The notes beneath the pieces were generated by a model. It was not told the DNA's origin and searched no databases. It saw nothing but the letters and a program-made list of their open reading frames with translations. Below, piece after piece: positions 48,984 to 56,764 of a stretch of 64,000 bases of DNA (position 1 is its first letter; each line of letters begins with the position of its first letter). The stretch is from Streptomyces sp. NBC_01237 (lineage in GTDB: Bacteria > Actinomycetota > Actinomycetes > Streptomycetales > Streptomycetaceae): positions 2,046,001-2,110,000 of the forward strand of contig NZ_CP108508.1 in NCBI RefSeq assembly GCF_035917275.1, in the 5' to 3' direction. The translations under genes and the position numbers were made by a program.

Positions 48984-49759
48984 CCTGCTCCTTCTGCCCG
49001 GTTCCCGTCCATACCCAGTTCGCCACCGCGGAGCTGGTGGGGCCGATCGTCGAGGGCGGATTCGATCCGGCCGACGATCCGGGCTGGGCCGGTTCGGGCG
49101 CTCGGTCGCCCGCCGAGTACGCGCGCTGGGCCGGTCATCTGTGCGGGATGACCTGCCTGCGCATGGCCCTCGGCGGCGACGCCCCCGCAGCTCCCGGCGC
49201 TCCCGTCCCTTCCTTGTTCGCGCTGCGCGACGGGGCGTTGACGTACGGGGCGTACACCGTGGACGACGACAGGGAGATCCACGGTCTGATCTACGCCCCG
49301 TTCGCCCAGTACGTAAGGGAGACGCACGGCATCGACGCGACGGTGCACCGGCACCTCGCTCCGGACGAGATCCCCGGGCTGCTGGACGAGGGCCGGACGG
49401 TGATGACGTCCGTGCACTACGGGATCCGGCACCCCGAGCGGCCCGCTCCCGGACGGGGCGGGCATCTGGTGCTGGTGACGTCCCGCACGGCCGACGGGGA
49501 CGGGGTCCACTTCCACAATCCGTCCGGGACGAACGCCGGGACGCGGACTGCGCAGCTGCCGCTGGCGGACTTCGAGCGCTTCTTCGCCGGTCGCGGCATC
49601 TCGCTGGGCCCCGGTCCGCTGCGGAGCGCGGGAACGGGCCCCGGCCCGGTGCGGAGCGCGGAAACGGGCCCCGGTCCGGGAGCGGGCATGGGCACGGGCC
49701 CCGGAACGGGAGCGGGCATGGGCACGGGCCCCGGAACGGGAGCGGGCCCGGAGGCGTAG
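48980..49759 (+). CDS. C39-like papain-fold peptidase with 10-residue C-terminal repeats
   Basis: The 259-residue protein lacks a signal peptide. Its core resembles C39-family peptidases: an N-terminal YxQF-like VPVHTQFAT, a cysteine site GHLCGMTCLRMAL (C55 the likely nucleophile), H162 in GRGGHLVLVTS and N180 in VHFHNPSGT as the third residue. After about residue 213 it becomes four tandem 10-residue units (RSAGTGPGPV, RSAETGPGPG, AGMGTGPGTG twice). It is coupled to the aminotransferase by a 4-nt overlap. Role unknown; processing or modification of a small molecule or peptide is possible. Confidence 0.78.
   Translation: MTCSFCPVPVHTQFATAELVGPIVEGGFDPADDPGWAGSGARSPAEYARWAGHLCGMTCLRMALGGDAPAAPGAPVPSLFALRDGALTYGAYTVDDDREIHGLIYAPFAQYVRETHGIDATVHRHLAPDEIPGLLDEGRTVMTSVHYGIRHPERPAPGRGGHLVLVTSRTADGDGVHFHNPSGTNAGTRTAQLPLADFERFFAGRGISLGPGPLRSAGTGPGPVRSAETGPGPGAGMGTGPGTGAGMGTGPGTGAGPEA
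49621..49748 (+). repeat. 30-bp coding minisatellite, four units
   Basis: Units at 49621, 49651, 49681 and 49711; the last two are identical 30-mers beginning AGCGGGCATGGGCACGGGCC, the first two are a related pair beginning GCGGAGCGCG. A partial fifth unit runs into the stop. The period keeps the reading frame. Confidence 0.85.
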
Positions 49760-49774
49760 CCGGCCTCCGGGCCC
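49744..49774. terminator. Bidirectional terminator between the C39-like gene and the tRNA-like RNAs
   Basis: Perfect 12-bp stem GGGCCCGGAGGC with GCCTCCGGGCCC; the TAG stop of the C39-like gene lies in its 7-nt loop. It can also end minus-strand transcripts coming from the RNA at 49812-49920. Confidence 0.7.
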
Positions 49775-49811
49775 TGTGATTGCCGCCCATACGGCACGCC
49801 GGCACGTTTAA

Positions 49812-49920
49812 GGACCTGGGTCAGTCGTCATGTCGTCGCGTCCTGCCTTTAGACGACCGCAGATCGAAGCTCTGCGGGCCGGAGTCGAACCGGCATCTCG
49901 ACGCCCTCGGGCCCAGGCCC
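49812..49920 (-). ncRNA. tRNA-like RNA in permuted order, YrlA-type Y RNA candidate (RNA 1)
   Basis: Read on the minus strand: outer stem GGGCCTGGG (49920-49912), anticodon-type stem CGTCG (49903-49899), T arm GCCGG-TTCGACT-CCGGC (49894-49878), acceptor 3' strand CCGCAGA, a 7-nt loop GCTTCGA, acceptor 5' strand TCTGCGG (49863-49857), linker TC, D arm GTC-TAAAGGCAG-GAC (49854-49840), then CGACG (49838-49834), which pairs with CGTCG, and CCCAGGTCC (49820-49812), which closes the outer stem. All helices are perfect apart from one G-U. The parts of a tRNA are present but the chain is opened in the anticodon loop and the acceptor is sealed, as in bacterial Y RNAs. About 109 nt. Exact ends are not proven. 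Confidence 0.75.
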
Positions 49921-49955
49921 GTTTGATCCGGCGATCGGCGGCGAATGCTGAATCT

Positions 49956-50120
49956 GGAGCAAGAGTCTGAGATTGATCGCGGTCTGCCTCTGCCTGTTGG
50001 GCTACTCCGGCCCGTACGCGTACACCTTCGGGCTGTGTACGCGGGAAGTGCCGGAGGGAGGAATCGAACCTCCACTGGAACCGCGTCGTCACGACAAGCT
50101 TCAGTGTCAGCTTGCGCTCC
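49956..50120 (-). ncRNA. tRNA-like RNA in permuted order, YrlA-type Y RNA candidate (RNA 2)
   Basis: Same topology as the RNA next to it. Minus strand: anticodon-type CGGTT (50083-50079), T arm GGAGG-TTCGATT-CCTCC (50073-50057), acceptor CTCCGGC (50056-50050), a 38-nt apical extension with a 9-bp hairpin (CGCGTACAC/GTGTACGCG), acceptor GCCGGAG (50011-50005), linker TA, D arm GCC-CAACAGGCAGA-GGC (50002-49986), then GACCG (49984-49980), pairing with CGGTT. An interrupted outer stem is formed by GGAGC, AAG, CTGA (from 50120) with TCAG, CTT, GCTCC (ending 49956). It would look like a tRNA to a T-arm search, but no ordinary cloverleaf can be drawn. Ends are approximate. Confidence 0.7.
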
Positions 50121-50127
50121 TCGCGCA

Positions 50128-50155
50128 CCCCGGCCGTGTGTCGTGGTGGCCGGGG
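50128..50155 (-). terminator. Hairpin after the unrecognised gene
   Basis: An 8-bp stem CCCCGGCC/GGCCGGGG with a 12-nt loop, 14 nt past the stop codon on the minus strand and just before RNA 2. RNA 2 may therefore need its own promoter or be cut from read-through transcripts. Confidence 0.6.
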
Positions 50156-50168
50156 AATCCATGGTCGG

Positions 50169-50900
50169 TCACCCGAAGAGGTAACCGAATACCGCATCAC
50201 CCACCCGCTGGTCGGTGACATCTCCGCCGTTGGCCTCCTCGCGGGCGAACTTCACGGCCTGCTGGAGCTTTTCCACCCGGTCCAGCAGTTCGTTGACGCG
50301 CCGCGCGGGAAGGGCCCCGGAGAACTTCACCGTCGTCCAGTACCCGATCGGGATGTCCTCGTAGTACACCTCGACCTGCGCCGGGTGCTTCTCGGTGGCC
50401 TCCGCCTTCACATGGTTGCGGGGCACCTTCTTCGTACGGAGCGTCCTGACCGGTTCGGTCTTCCAGGAGTCCGTCGAGGGGTCCTGCGTCCACGCCTCGG
50501 AGGCGTCGAGCACGGGCAGCTTGCGGACGAAGGTGTTGATGTCGGTCAGCTGCTTCTCCAGGAAGAGCAGATACGACACCGGCACCGCACTCACCAGCAC
50601 CCGTCCGTCGACCAGCACATCGGCGCGGGCCGAGCAGTTCGCCCAGTCCTTCGTGGCGGTCACGTCGAAGAGCCGGGTCAGCGTCACCGCGGTCTCCCGC
50701 AGGACGTCCTCGGCCTTGACCTGCACCAGCGTCGACTCGGGCGGAAGCTGCTCGCCCTCCTCGTCCTTCGGCTGGTAGGTCCGGGAGATCCCGGCCAGCA
50801 ATCCGGCCTTCTGGAGGCCGTGATGCGCCGCCGTCAGGTCCTGATGGGCCTTGGACTTGACGCCCTTCTCCACTGCGATGATCTGATTGAGTTTCGCCAC
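50169..50900 (-). CDS. Unrecognised conserved protein next to the tRNA-like RNAs
   Basis: A 243-residue soluble protein without signal peptide or membrane segment; I do not recognise a characterised family. The N-terminus VAKLNQIIAVEKGVKSKAHQ is amphipathic and basic. The middle has hydrophobic strands (GRVLVSAVPVSYLLFLEKQL) and charged segments (RTLRTKKVPRNHVKAEATEK), with a beta unit VEVYYEDIPIGYWTTVKF. It ends in a likely helix NELLDRVEKLQQAVKFAREE. No catalytic motif stands out. GTG 50900 lies 7 nt after TACGTT, so it is probably leaderless. It points towards the two tRNA-like RNAs 49 nt downstream, which makes an RNA-linked role worth testing. Confidence 0.75.
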   Translation of the reverse strand: MAKLNQIIAVEKGVKSKAHQDLTAAHHGLQKAGLLAGISRTYQPKDEEGEQLPPESTLVQVKAEDVLRETAVTLTRLFDVTATKDWANCSARADVLVDGRVLVSAVPVSYLLFLEKQLTDINTFVRKLPVLDASEAWTQDPSTDSWKTEPVRTLRTKKVPRNHVKAEATEKHPAQVEVYYEDIPIGYWTTVKFSGALPARRVNELLDRVEKLQQAVKFAREEANGGDVTDQRVGDAVFGYLFG

Positions 50901-51026
50901 ACGCAGGAACGTAGCACCGTCAACTTCGCTGGCCCAAAGGGTTTTTACGGCTTCGCGCCGCAGCATCCGTCCTCGTCGGCACGAGTGGTCCGGCGGGCCC
51001 CGGAGCGGGGGCACGCATGGCCGGGA

Positions 51027-52319
51027 TCAGCCGCCCAGCAGGGCTTCGAGGGCGCTCACCGGGTCGGTGTCCGGGGTGGCGCGGGGCCACCAGTCGTCGG
51101 CGCCTGGATCGGACTCGTAGCCGTACCAGCGGCCGTCGTGACCGAAGCGGAGCTGAAGCGCGCCGCCGGGGTGGGTGAGGTGATTGCGCCAGGGCTGGAA
51201 GCGGGGGAAGTCGGCGGCGGCCAGGGCGGGGCGGGCCCGGTCGAACGGCCCGGCCGGGGGGTCCCAGGGGGTTTCCAGAACCGTGAGTCCTTCGGCATCT
51301 CCCTGACGCCAGGCGGCGACGGCCCGGGCCAGGTCGGTGGTGGTACGGCCGGTGGCGTAGGCCAGCTCCCGGTAGAGGGCCCGGGTGGTGGCGGTGAGCC
51401 CGGCGGTGGGACGGGCAGCCGCCAGCCGGACCGCGTCCTGCCATGCGGTGAGACCCGCGAGCGGGTCCCGGCCGGTGGTCAGCAGGCCATGGGCGCGGGC
51501 CGCCGCGTCCGTCGCGAGGTGGTCGAGGCCCAACGGGTCGCGCGCACCCGGCAGATCCGGGTACGACGGGGGCTGGCCCGGGTGCGGGGGAACCGGAAGG
51601 GGCAGGGGGAGCGGCGGCAGGAACCGGTCGGCCAGCGCCGCACCGGCCGCCACCGCGGGAGCGGCCGAGGCGGCGGGACGCTCACGCGCGGAGTGTTCCG
51701 CGTTCCTGCGGCCCAGCTCGTCGAGGAGCTCCCGCTCTCCCCTGCCCCGCATCAGCAGCAGGACGAACGGGTCGCTGTCGAGCAGCCTGGCCGTCTGGAA
51801 GCAGAGCGCCGCGACATGTTTGCAGGGCCGGCCGTGGTCGGGGCACGAGCAGCTCGGATCGAGGTCACCGGCGGCCGGCAGCAGCCGGGTGTCGGCCTCC
51901 TGGGCCGTCTCGGCCAGGGAGTGCGGCATCTCCTTGGCCAGCAGCGCGGACAGATGCCCGGGGCGAGCGGCGACCGCGTCGAGGAGGGCGTCCCATCCGG
52001 TGTCCGTGAAGGTGCGCAGGCGCAGTTCGGCACGGTACGGGCGGGGGCGGCTGCCGTGGACATAGGCGACGACGCGGCCGGGAGTGACGGTGATCGCCGC
52101 GACATGGCCACCGTCCGCGTACGTACGGCCGCGGGCGAGCCGCGCCTCGTCCATCGACAGGGACTCCAGGGCGGCCACCCAGGCACGTCCCCACCAGCTG
52201 TCCGCGAAGGGCTCCCCGTCGGCGGACGTGCGGGCCGGCACCGCTTCGAAGGTCCGCCGCAGATCGTCGGGGCCCGACCGGGACCGGGGCGCCGTGCGCG
52301 GCGCGGGGCGGGGGCTCAC
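51027..52319 (-). CDS. SWIM zinc-finger protein
   Basis: The 430-residue protein has an N-terminal SWIM-associated region (FADSWWGRAWVAALESLSMD, ARGRTYADGGHVAAITVTPG) and a SWIM zinc finger with CxC and CxH pairs in DPSCSCPDHGRPCKHVAAL near residue 155. A Pro-rich linker and a C-terminal helical half (LTTGRDPLAGLTAWQDAVRL) follow. GTG 52319 overlaps the SNF2 helicase stop (GTGA). SWIM proteins are regular partners of SNF2 ATPases; here the pair is probably translated together and acts on DNA or chromatin-like complexes. Confidence 0.9.
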   Translation of the reverse strand: MSPRPAPRTAPRSRSGPDDLRRTFEAVPARTSADGEPFADSWWGRAWVAALESLSMDEARLARGRTYADGGHVAAITVTPGRVVAYVHGSRPRPYRAELRLRTFTDTGWDALLDAVAARPGHLSALLAKEMPHSLAETAQEADTRLLPAAGDLDPSCSCPDHGRPCKHVAALCFQTARLLDSDPFVLLLMRGRGERELLDELGRRNAEHSARERPAASAAPAVAAGAALADRFLPPLPLPLPVPPHPGQPPSYPDLPGARDPLGLDHLATDAAARAHGLLTTGRDPLAGLTAWQDAVRLAAARPTAGLTATTRALYRELAYATGRTTTDLARAVAAWRQGDAEGLTVLETPWDPPAGPFDRARPALAAADFPRFQPWRNHLTHPGGALQLRFGHDGRWYGYESDPGADDWWPRATPDTDPVSALEALLGG

Positions 52320-55288
52320 ACCGGCCTCCGGAGCGAGACGAGATCGGCGAGATCACGGTCGCTGAGCTCGGTCAGGGCGGTCTCGCCGGTGCCGAGGACC
52401 GCGTCGGCCAGGGCCCTCTTGGACTCCAGCAGCTCACCGATCCGGTCCTCCACCGTCCCCTCCGCGATCAGCCGGTGGACCTGCACGGGCTGGGTCTGGC
52501 CGATGCGGTACGCCCGGTCGGTGGCCTGCTCCTCGACCGCCGGGTTCCACCAGCGGTCGTAGTGGATGACATGAGCGGCACGGGTGAGATTCAGCCCGGT
52601 GCCGGCCGCCTTGAGGGAGAGCAGGAAGACCGGGATCTCGGCGTCCTGGAAGCGGTCCACCATCCGTTCGCGTTCGGGCACCGGCGTGCCGCCGTGCAGC
52701 AGTTGGGAGGGGATGGCCCGGGACGCCAGGTGGGCGGAGAGGAGCCGGGCCATCGTCACGTACTGGGTGAAGATCAGGACCGACCCGCCCTCGGACAGGA
52801 TCGTGTCGAGGAGTTCGTCCAGGAGCGCGAGCTTGCCGGAGCGGCCCGTGAGCCGGGTCGGCTCCTCCTTCAGATACTGCGCGGGGTGGTTGCAGATCTG
52901 CTTGAGCGAGGCCAGCAGCTTCATCACCAGGCCGCGTCGGGCGATGCCTTCCGCGGCCTCGATCTGCGCCATCGTCTCGCGCACCGCCGCCTCGTAGAGC
53001 GTGACCTGTTCTCGGGTGAGGGAGACGGGGTGGTCGGTCTCCGTCTTCGGCGGCAGCTCGGGGGCGATGCCGGGGTCCGACTTCTTGCGGCGCAGCAGGA
53101 AGGGGCGGACGAGCCGGGCCAGCCGCTCGACCGCTTCGTCGTTGCCCAGGCCCGCGGCCGTGCCGGTGTTCTCCACGATCCGGGCGTGCCGGGACCGGAA
53201 GGCCTTGAGCGGGCCGAGCAGCCCGGGGGTCGTCCAGTCGAGCAGCGCCCAGAGTTCGGAGAGGTTGTTCTCCACTGGGGTACCGGTCAGGGCCACGCGG
53301 GCCGGGGCCGGAATGGTGCGCAGCGCCTTGGCCGTGGAGGAGTGCGGGTTCTTCACGTGCTGCGCCTCGTCGGCGACGACCAGTCCCCAGGGCTGTGCGG
53401 CGAGTTGGGCCGCGCTGGAACGCATCGTGCCGTACGTGGTGAGGACGAAACCGCCGTCCGGGTCGGTCAGGGTCCGGTCGGTGCCGTGGAACCGGCGCAC
53501 CGGAACGCCCGGCGCGAAGCGGTTGATCTCCCGGTGCCAGTTGCCGAGGAGGGAGGCGGGGCAGATCACCAGCGTCGGCGCGGGGTGGGCGCGGTGCAGA
53601 TGCAGGGCGATCACGGTGATCGTCTTGCCGAGGCCCATGTCGTCGGCGAGGCAGCCGCCGAGTCCGAGCGAGGTCATCCGGTCCAGCCAGGCCAGACCGC
53701 GCAGTTGGTAGTCGCGCAGGGTCGCGTCCAGGCCGGGCGGTGGCGGAACGGTCGCGTCGTCGGCGAGGATCCGGGCCCGGAGCGCGGCCAGCGCGCCGGC
53801 CGGCACCGCGTCGACCTGTTCGCCGTCGACCTCGGCGCTGCCGGTGAGGGCGACGGCGAGTGCGTCCACCGGGTCGAGCAGGCCGAGCTCCCGCTTGCGT
53901 GCCTTGCGTACGAGCGCGGGGTCGACGACCACCCACTGGTCACGCAGCCGCACCACGGGGCGGTGGGCCTCGGCCAGGGTGTCCATCTCTGCCTCGGTCA
54001 GCTGCTCGTCACCGAGCGACAGCTGCCAGTTGAAGGCGAAGAGCTGCTCGGCGTCGAAGAACGAGGTGCCGTCGGTGGCCGAGCCGGGTGCGGGCCGGAC
54101 GACGGCGGCCGCGGTGAGCGAACGGGCGAGCTCCCGCGGCCAGTGGACGTTGACCCCGGCCGCGGTCAGGAGGGCCCCGGCATCGCTCAGCAGCTCGTAC
54201 AGCTCGTCCTCGGTGAGGGCGAGCACGTCGGGGACGGGCTGGTCGAGCAGCCGCTCCAGCGGCGCCCAGACGCGCGCGGCACGGCGCAGCGCGAGCACCG
54301 CGTCGACCTGGGCACGGGGTCCGAACGGCTCCCCTCCCCCGCCGTTCCACAGGGCGGCGGCGTCGATGACGTACGTCGGGTCGGCGAGGCTGTGCACCTG
54401 GACGACGGCCGCTGCGGCATGGCGTACGGCGGGATCGTCCGGGCTGCCGGGACCGTCGGGGCCGTCCGCGGCGACGGCGTAGGTGTCCGCGGTGTCGAAG
54501 AGCTCGTACGCGGAGAGGTCGAGCCGCAGCGAGACCCGGACACCCGCGTCCAGGCCGGACGCGACCTCGACGGCCCAGGCGGCGGCGCCGGGAAGATGCT
54601 GGGCCTCCCGGGCGGCGAACGGGGCGCCCATCGCGTAGGCCGCGGCCGGCGTACGCGGCAGGGTGTCGGCGACCGCGTCGAGGAAGGCCCCGATCAGGAA
54701 CTCGGGGTCGGTGAGCCGGAGCGGCGCGAGGTCGTCCACCGGCACCGCGTACCCCTCGGGAGGCATGGCGGCGGCGACGGCCCGCAGATGCGCGACATCC
54801 TCGGCGTCACGCGGACCGGCCCGCCAGGCGTCGTGGTCGTCGGCCGTCAGTCCGGGCAGCAGTCTGCCGCGTGCCACCAGATTCAGCGCGTGCAGCGCGG
54901 CGGCACCCCAGCAGCGGGTGGCGGGATGGGCGGACGCCTGATGGCGGGCGAGGGCGAGCAGCGGCAGCGCGTCCGCCACGGGCAGCAGCAGCGCGGGCAC
55001 GGTGCGGGCACGGACGCTGTGCGTGCCGTGCGTGCTGTCCGCGCCGTCCCGCCGGACCACGGTCAGTTCGGTCGGTTCGGTGGTGGCGTGAGCGGGACTT
55101 CCGGCCGGTGCGGGATCGGCGGCGTACGCGAACGGATTCCCGGCCCGCGCGGTGTCTGCGCGCTCCTCGGGGTCCCAGAAGGCGATCCGGCCGTCCCTCG
55201 GCAGGGCGGCGGGCAGGAAGACCGCCGGGCAGCGCAGCAGGCGGCCGATACGCGCGTCCTGCGCGTCCCGCAGGTCCCGTGCCGTCAT
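52316..55288 (-). CDS. SNF2-family DEAD/DEAH-box helicase (HepA/RapA-like)
   Basis: The 990-residue protein has an N-terminal extension of about 480 residues containing the SNF2-associated region, then the ATPase: Q-like LRDYQLRGLAWLDRM, Walker A LADDMGLGKTIT, DEAQ box VVADEAQHVKN, motif III ALTGTPVENN, and the C-terminal lobe with SVLIFTQYVTMARLL, KAAGTGLNLTRA and motif VI ATDRAYRIGQTQPVQVHRL. ATG 55288 has GGAGGGGG upstream. The open frame extends to a TTG at 55363, but that codon lies within the -35 of the predicted promoter. The -10 and -35 match the DNA-damage promoter of uvrB and ogt in spacing. It is coupled to the SWIM gene. Confidence 0.93.
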   Translation of the reverse strand: MTARDLRDAQDARIGRLLRCPAVFLPAALPRDGRIAFWDPEERADTARAGNPFAYAADPAPAGSPAHATTEPTELTVVRRDGADSTHGTHSVRARTVPALLLPVADALPLLALARHQASAHPATRCWGAAALHALNLVARGRLLPGLTADDHDAWRAGPRDAEDVAHLRAVAAAMPPEGYAVPVDDLAPLRLTDPEFLIGAFLDAVADTLPRTPAAAYAMGAPFAAREAQHLPGAAAWAVEVASGLDAGVRVSLRLDLSAYELFDTADTYAVAADGPDGPGSPDDPAVRHAAAAVVQVHSLADPTYVIDAAALWNGGGGEPFGPRAQVDAVLALRRAARVWAPLERLLDQPVPDVLALTEDELYELLSDAGALLTAAGVNVHWPRELARSLTAAAVVRPAPGSATDGTSFFDAEQLFAFNWQLSLGDEQLTEAEMDTLAEAHRPVVRLRDQWVVVDPALVRKARKRELGLLDPVDALAVALTGSAEVDGEQVDAVPAGALAALRARILADDATVPPPPGLDATLRDYQLRGLAWLDRMTSLGLGGCLADDMGLGKTITVIALHLHRAHPAPTLVICPASLLGNWHREINRFAPGVPVRRFHGTDRTLTDPDGGFVLTTYGTMRSSAAQLAAQPWGLVVADEAQHVKNPHSSTAKALRTIPAPARVALTGTPVENNLSELWALLDWTTPGLLGPLKAFRSRHARIVENTGTAAGLGNDEAVERLARLVRPFLLRRKKSDPGIAPELPPKTETDHPVSLTREQVTLYEAAVRETMAQIEAAEGIARRGLVMKLLASLKQICNHPAQYLKEEPTRLTGRSGKLALLDELLDTILSEGGSVLIFTQYVTMARLLSAHLASRAIPSQLLHGGTPVPERERMVDRFQDAEIPVFLLSLKAAGTGLNLTRAAHVIHYDRWWNPAVEEQATDRAYRIGQTQPVQVHRLIAEGTVEDRIGELLESKRALADAVLGTGETALTELSDRDLADLVSLRRPV

Positions 55289-55340
55289 CTCCGGCCACCC
55301 CCTCCCGCCCTGATCCGTGTCTGTTCCCTCTGACTCCGCG

Positions 55341-55363
55341 AGTCTAGGCGGGGGGTCTGACAA
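55341..55363 (-). promoter_or_regulatory. DNA-damage-like promoter of the SNF2 helicase
   Basis: Minus-strand TTGTCA (55363-55358), 11-nt spacer, TAGACT (55346-55341). The extended motif reads TTGTCAGAC where the consensus is TTGTCRGTG, so two positions differ. Unlike uvrB and ogt the gene keeps a leader of about 47 nt with a ribosome binding site. Confidence 0.55.
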
Positions 55364-55494
55364 CGTCCGACCTGGCCGCGTTCCCGCAGCTCAGGACCGT
55401 CGGCGAGCGGAGTGCGATCAAGGGCGGACGATCATCAGCGGCGGACGGACGTCAGTGGTGAACGGACGTCGATGGTGGACGTCCGTGGTGAACG

Positions 55495-56532
55495 TCAGTG
55501 GTGGGCGAACGGTTCGGCACCGGACCGCTCGTCCGTGTCCGCGTCCGCCGCTGCCGGAGCGGCGGTGGACCCCGAGGGACCCTTTCGCTGCGGAAGGTGC
55601 GACGGCCGTCGCATCGACGGCGATGGCGCCGACTGCACGGGCGACGCCTGCTGGGCGCTTTCCCGCGGCTCGGGCGGCACGGCCTCCGGCAGCTGCTGTT
55701 GTTGCGGCTGTTGTTGCGGCGGCTGCGGCGCGATGTGCTGCTGCGGCTGTTGTTGCGCGATGTGCTGCTGCGGCTGCTGCGCCCTTTCCAGGAAGCGGAG
55801 CAGCTCCACCGGGAACGGCAGGACGAGGGTGGAGTTCTTCTCGGCCGCGACCGCGACCACGGTCTGGAGGAGTCGCAGTTGCAGGGCCGCCGGCTGGGTG
55901 GACATCTCCTTGGCCGCCTCGGCCAGCTTCTTCGACGCCTGCAGTTCCGCGTCGGCGTTGATCACCCTGGCGCGCCGTTCCCGGTCGGCCTCCGCCTGAC
56001 GCGCCATGGAGCGCTTCATCGTCTCGGGCAGCGATACGTCCTTGATCTCCACCCGGTCGATCTGCACGCCCCAGCCCACGGCCGGGCTGTCGATCATCAG
56101 CTCCAGGCCCTGGTTCAGCTTCTCCCGGTTGGACAGGAGGTCGTCCAGATCACTCTTACCGATGATCGACCGCAGCGACGTCTGGGCCATCTGCGACACC
56201 GCGAACCGGTAGTCCTCGACCTCGACGACCGCGCTCGCCGCGTCGACCACCTTGAAGTAGATGACGGCGTCCACCCGGACCGTCACGTTGTCCCGGGTGA
56301 TTCCGTCCTGGGCCGGCACCGGCATCGTCACGATCTGCATGTTCACCTTGCGGAGCCGCTCCACGCCGGGCAGAACCATGGTGAATCCAGGTCCTCGCAC
56401 ATCGTTGCGGAGCCTGCCGAGCCGCAGCACCACACCGCGCTCGTACTGCTTGACCACGCGGGCCGCGCTTGCCGCGTACAGCGCGCCGACGCACAGTACC
56501 GCCACGATCGCGATCACCAGCTCCTGGACCAT
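55495..56532 (-). CDS. Slipin (SPFH/band 7) membrane protein
   Basis: The 345-residue stomatin-like protein has an N-terminal membrane segment (LVIAIVAVLCVGALYAAS), the SPFH domain with VVKQYERGVVLRLGRL, GPGFTMVLPGVERL, DNVTVRVDAVIYFKVVD, IDRVEIKDVSLPETMKR, and a coiled segment ADRERRARVINADAELQASK. Beyond residue 255 the C-terminus is a Gln/Pro/His-rich tail (two QQPQQHIA-type units), then Ser/Pro/Ala-rich sequence. Slipins organise membrane microdomains, often with NfeD proteases; no NfeD gene is adjacent. ATG 56532 follows AGGGGGC. Confidence 0.9.
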   Translation of the reverse strand: MVQELVIAIVAVLCVGALYAASAARVVKQYERGVVLRLGRLRNDVRGPGFTMVLPGVERLRKVNMQIVTMPVPAQDGITRDNVTVRVDAVIYFKVVDAASAVVEVEDYRFAVSQMAQTSLRSIIGKSDLDDLLSNREKLNQGLELMIDSPAVGWGVQIDRVEIKDVSLPETMKRSMARQAEADRERRARVINADAELQASKKLAEAAKEMSTQPAALQLRLLQTVVAVAAEKNSTLVLPFPVELLRFLERAQQPQQHIAQQQPQQHIAPQPPQQQPQQQQLPEAVPPEPRESAQQASPVQSAPSPSMRRPSHLPQRKGPSGSTAAPAAADADTDERSGAEPFAHH

Positions 56533-56764
56533 GACGGCCCCCTGACAAGATCGAAGTCTTAGCAATTGAGCTCTATTAACACGATATGCCCACTATGCAC
56601 ACCCGTCGAACGTCCGTTGCGCCGAAGCTCGCCCGGTCGGCCGCCCTCCGGATGCCGAGCCGTCGCGGAGCGGGCAGCGTGACCAGCGCCGGGACGTCCC
56701 CCATGGCGTACAGGCACAGCATGTGACGTACAGATGAGCCGGACGAGCAGACGAGGACCCGCCC

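Noticed and set aside
49812..50120. Ordinary tRNA genes on the minus strand, suggested by two T arms (TTCGACT, TTCGATT loops).
   Set aside because: The 5' acceptor strands that pair with the T-arm-side acceptor strands lie downstream, not about 60 nt upstream, and no anticodon loop is contiguous. The helices only work in the permuted order.
55289..55363. TTG start at 55363 for the SNF2 helicase.
   Set aside because: That TTG is the first triplet of the TTGTCA -35 element, so it would not be in the transcript; ATG 55288 has a ribosome binding site.
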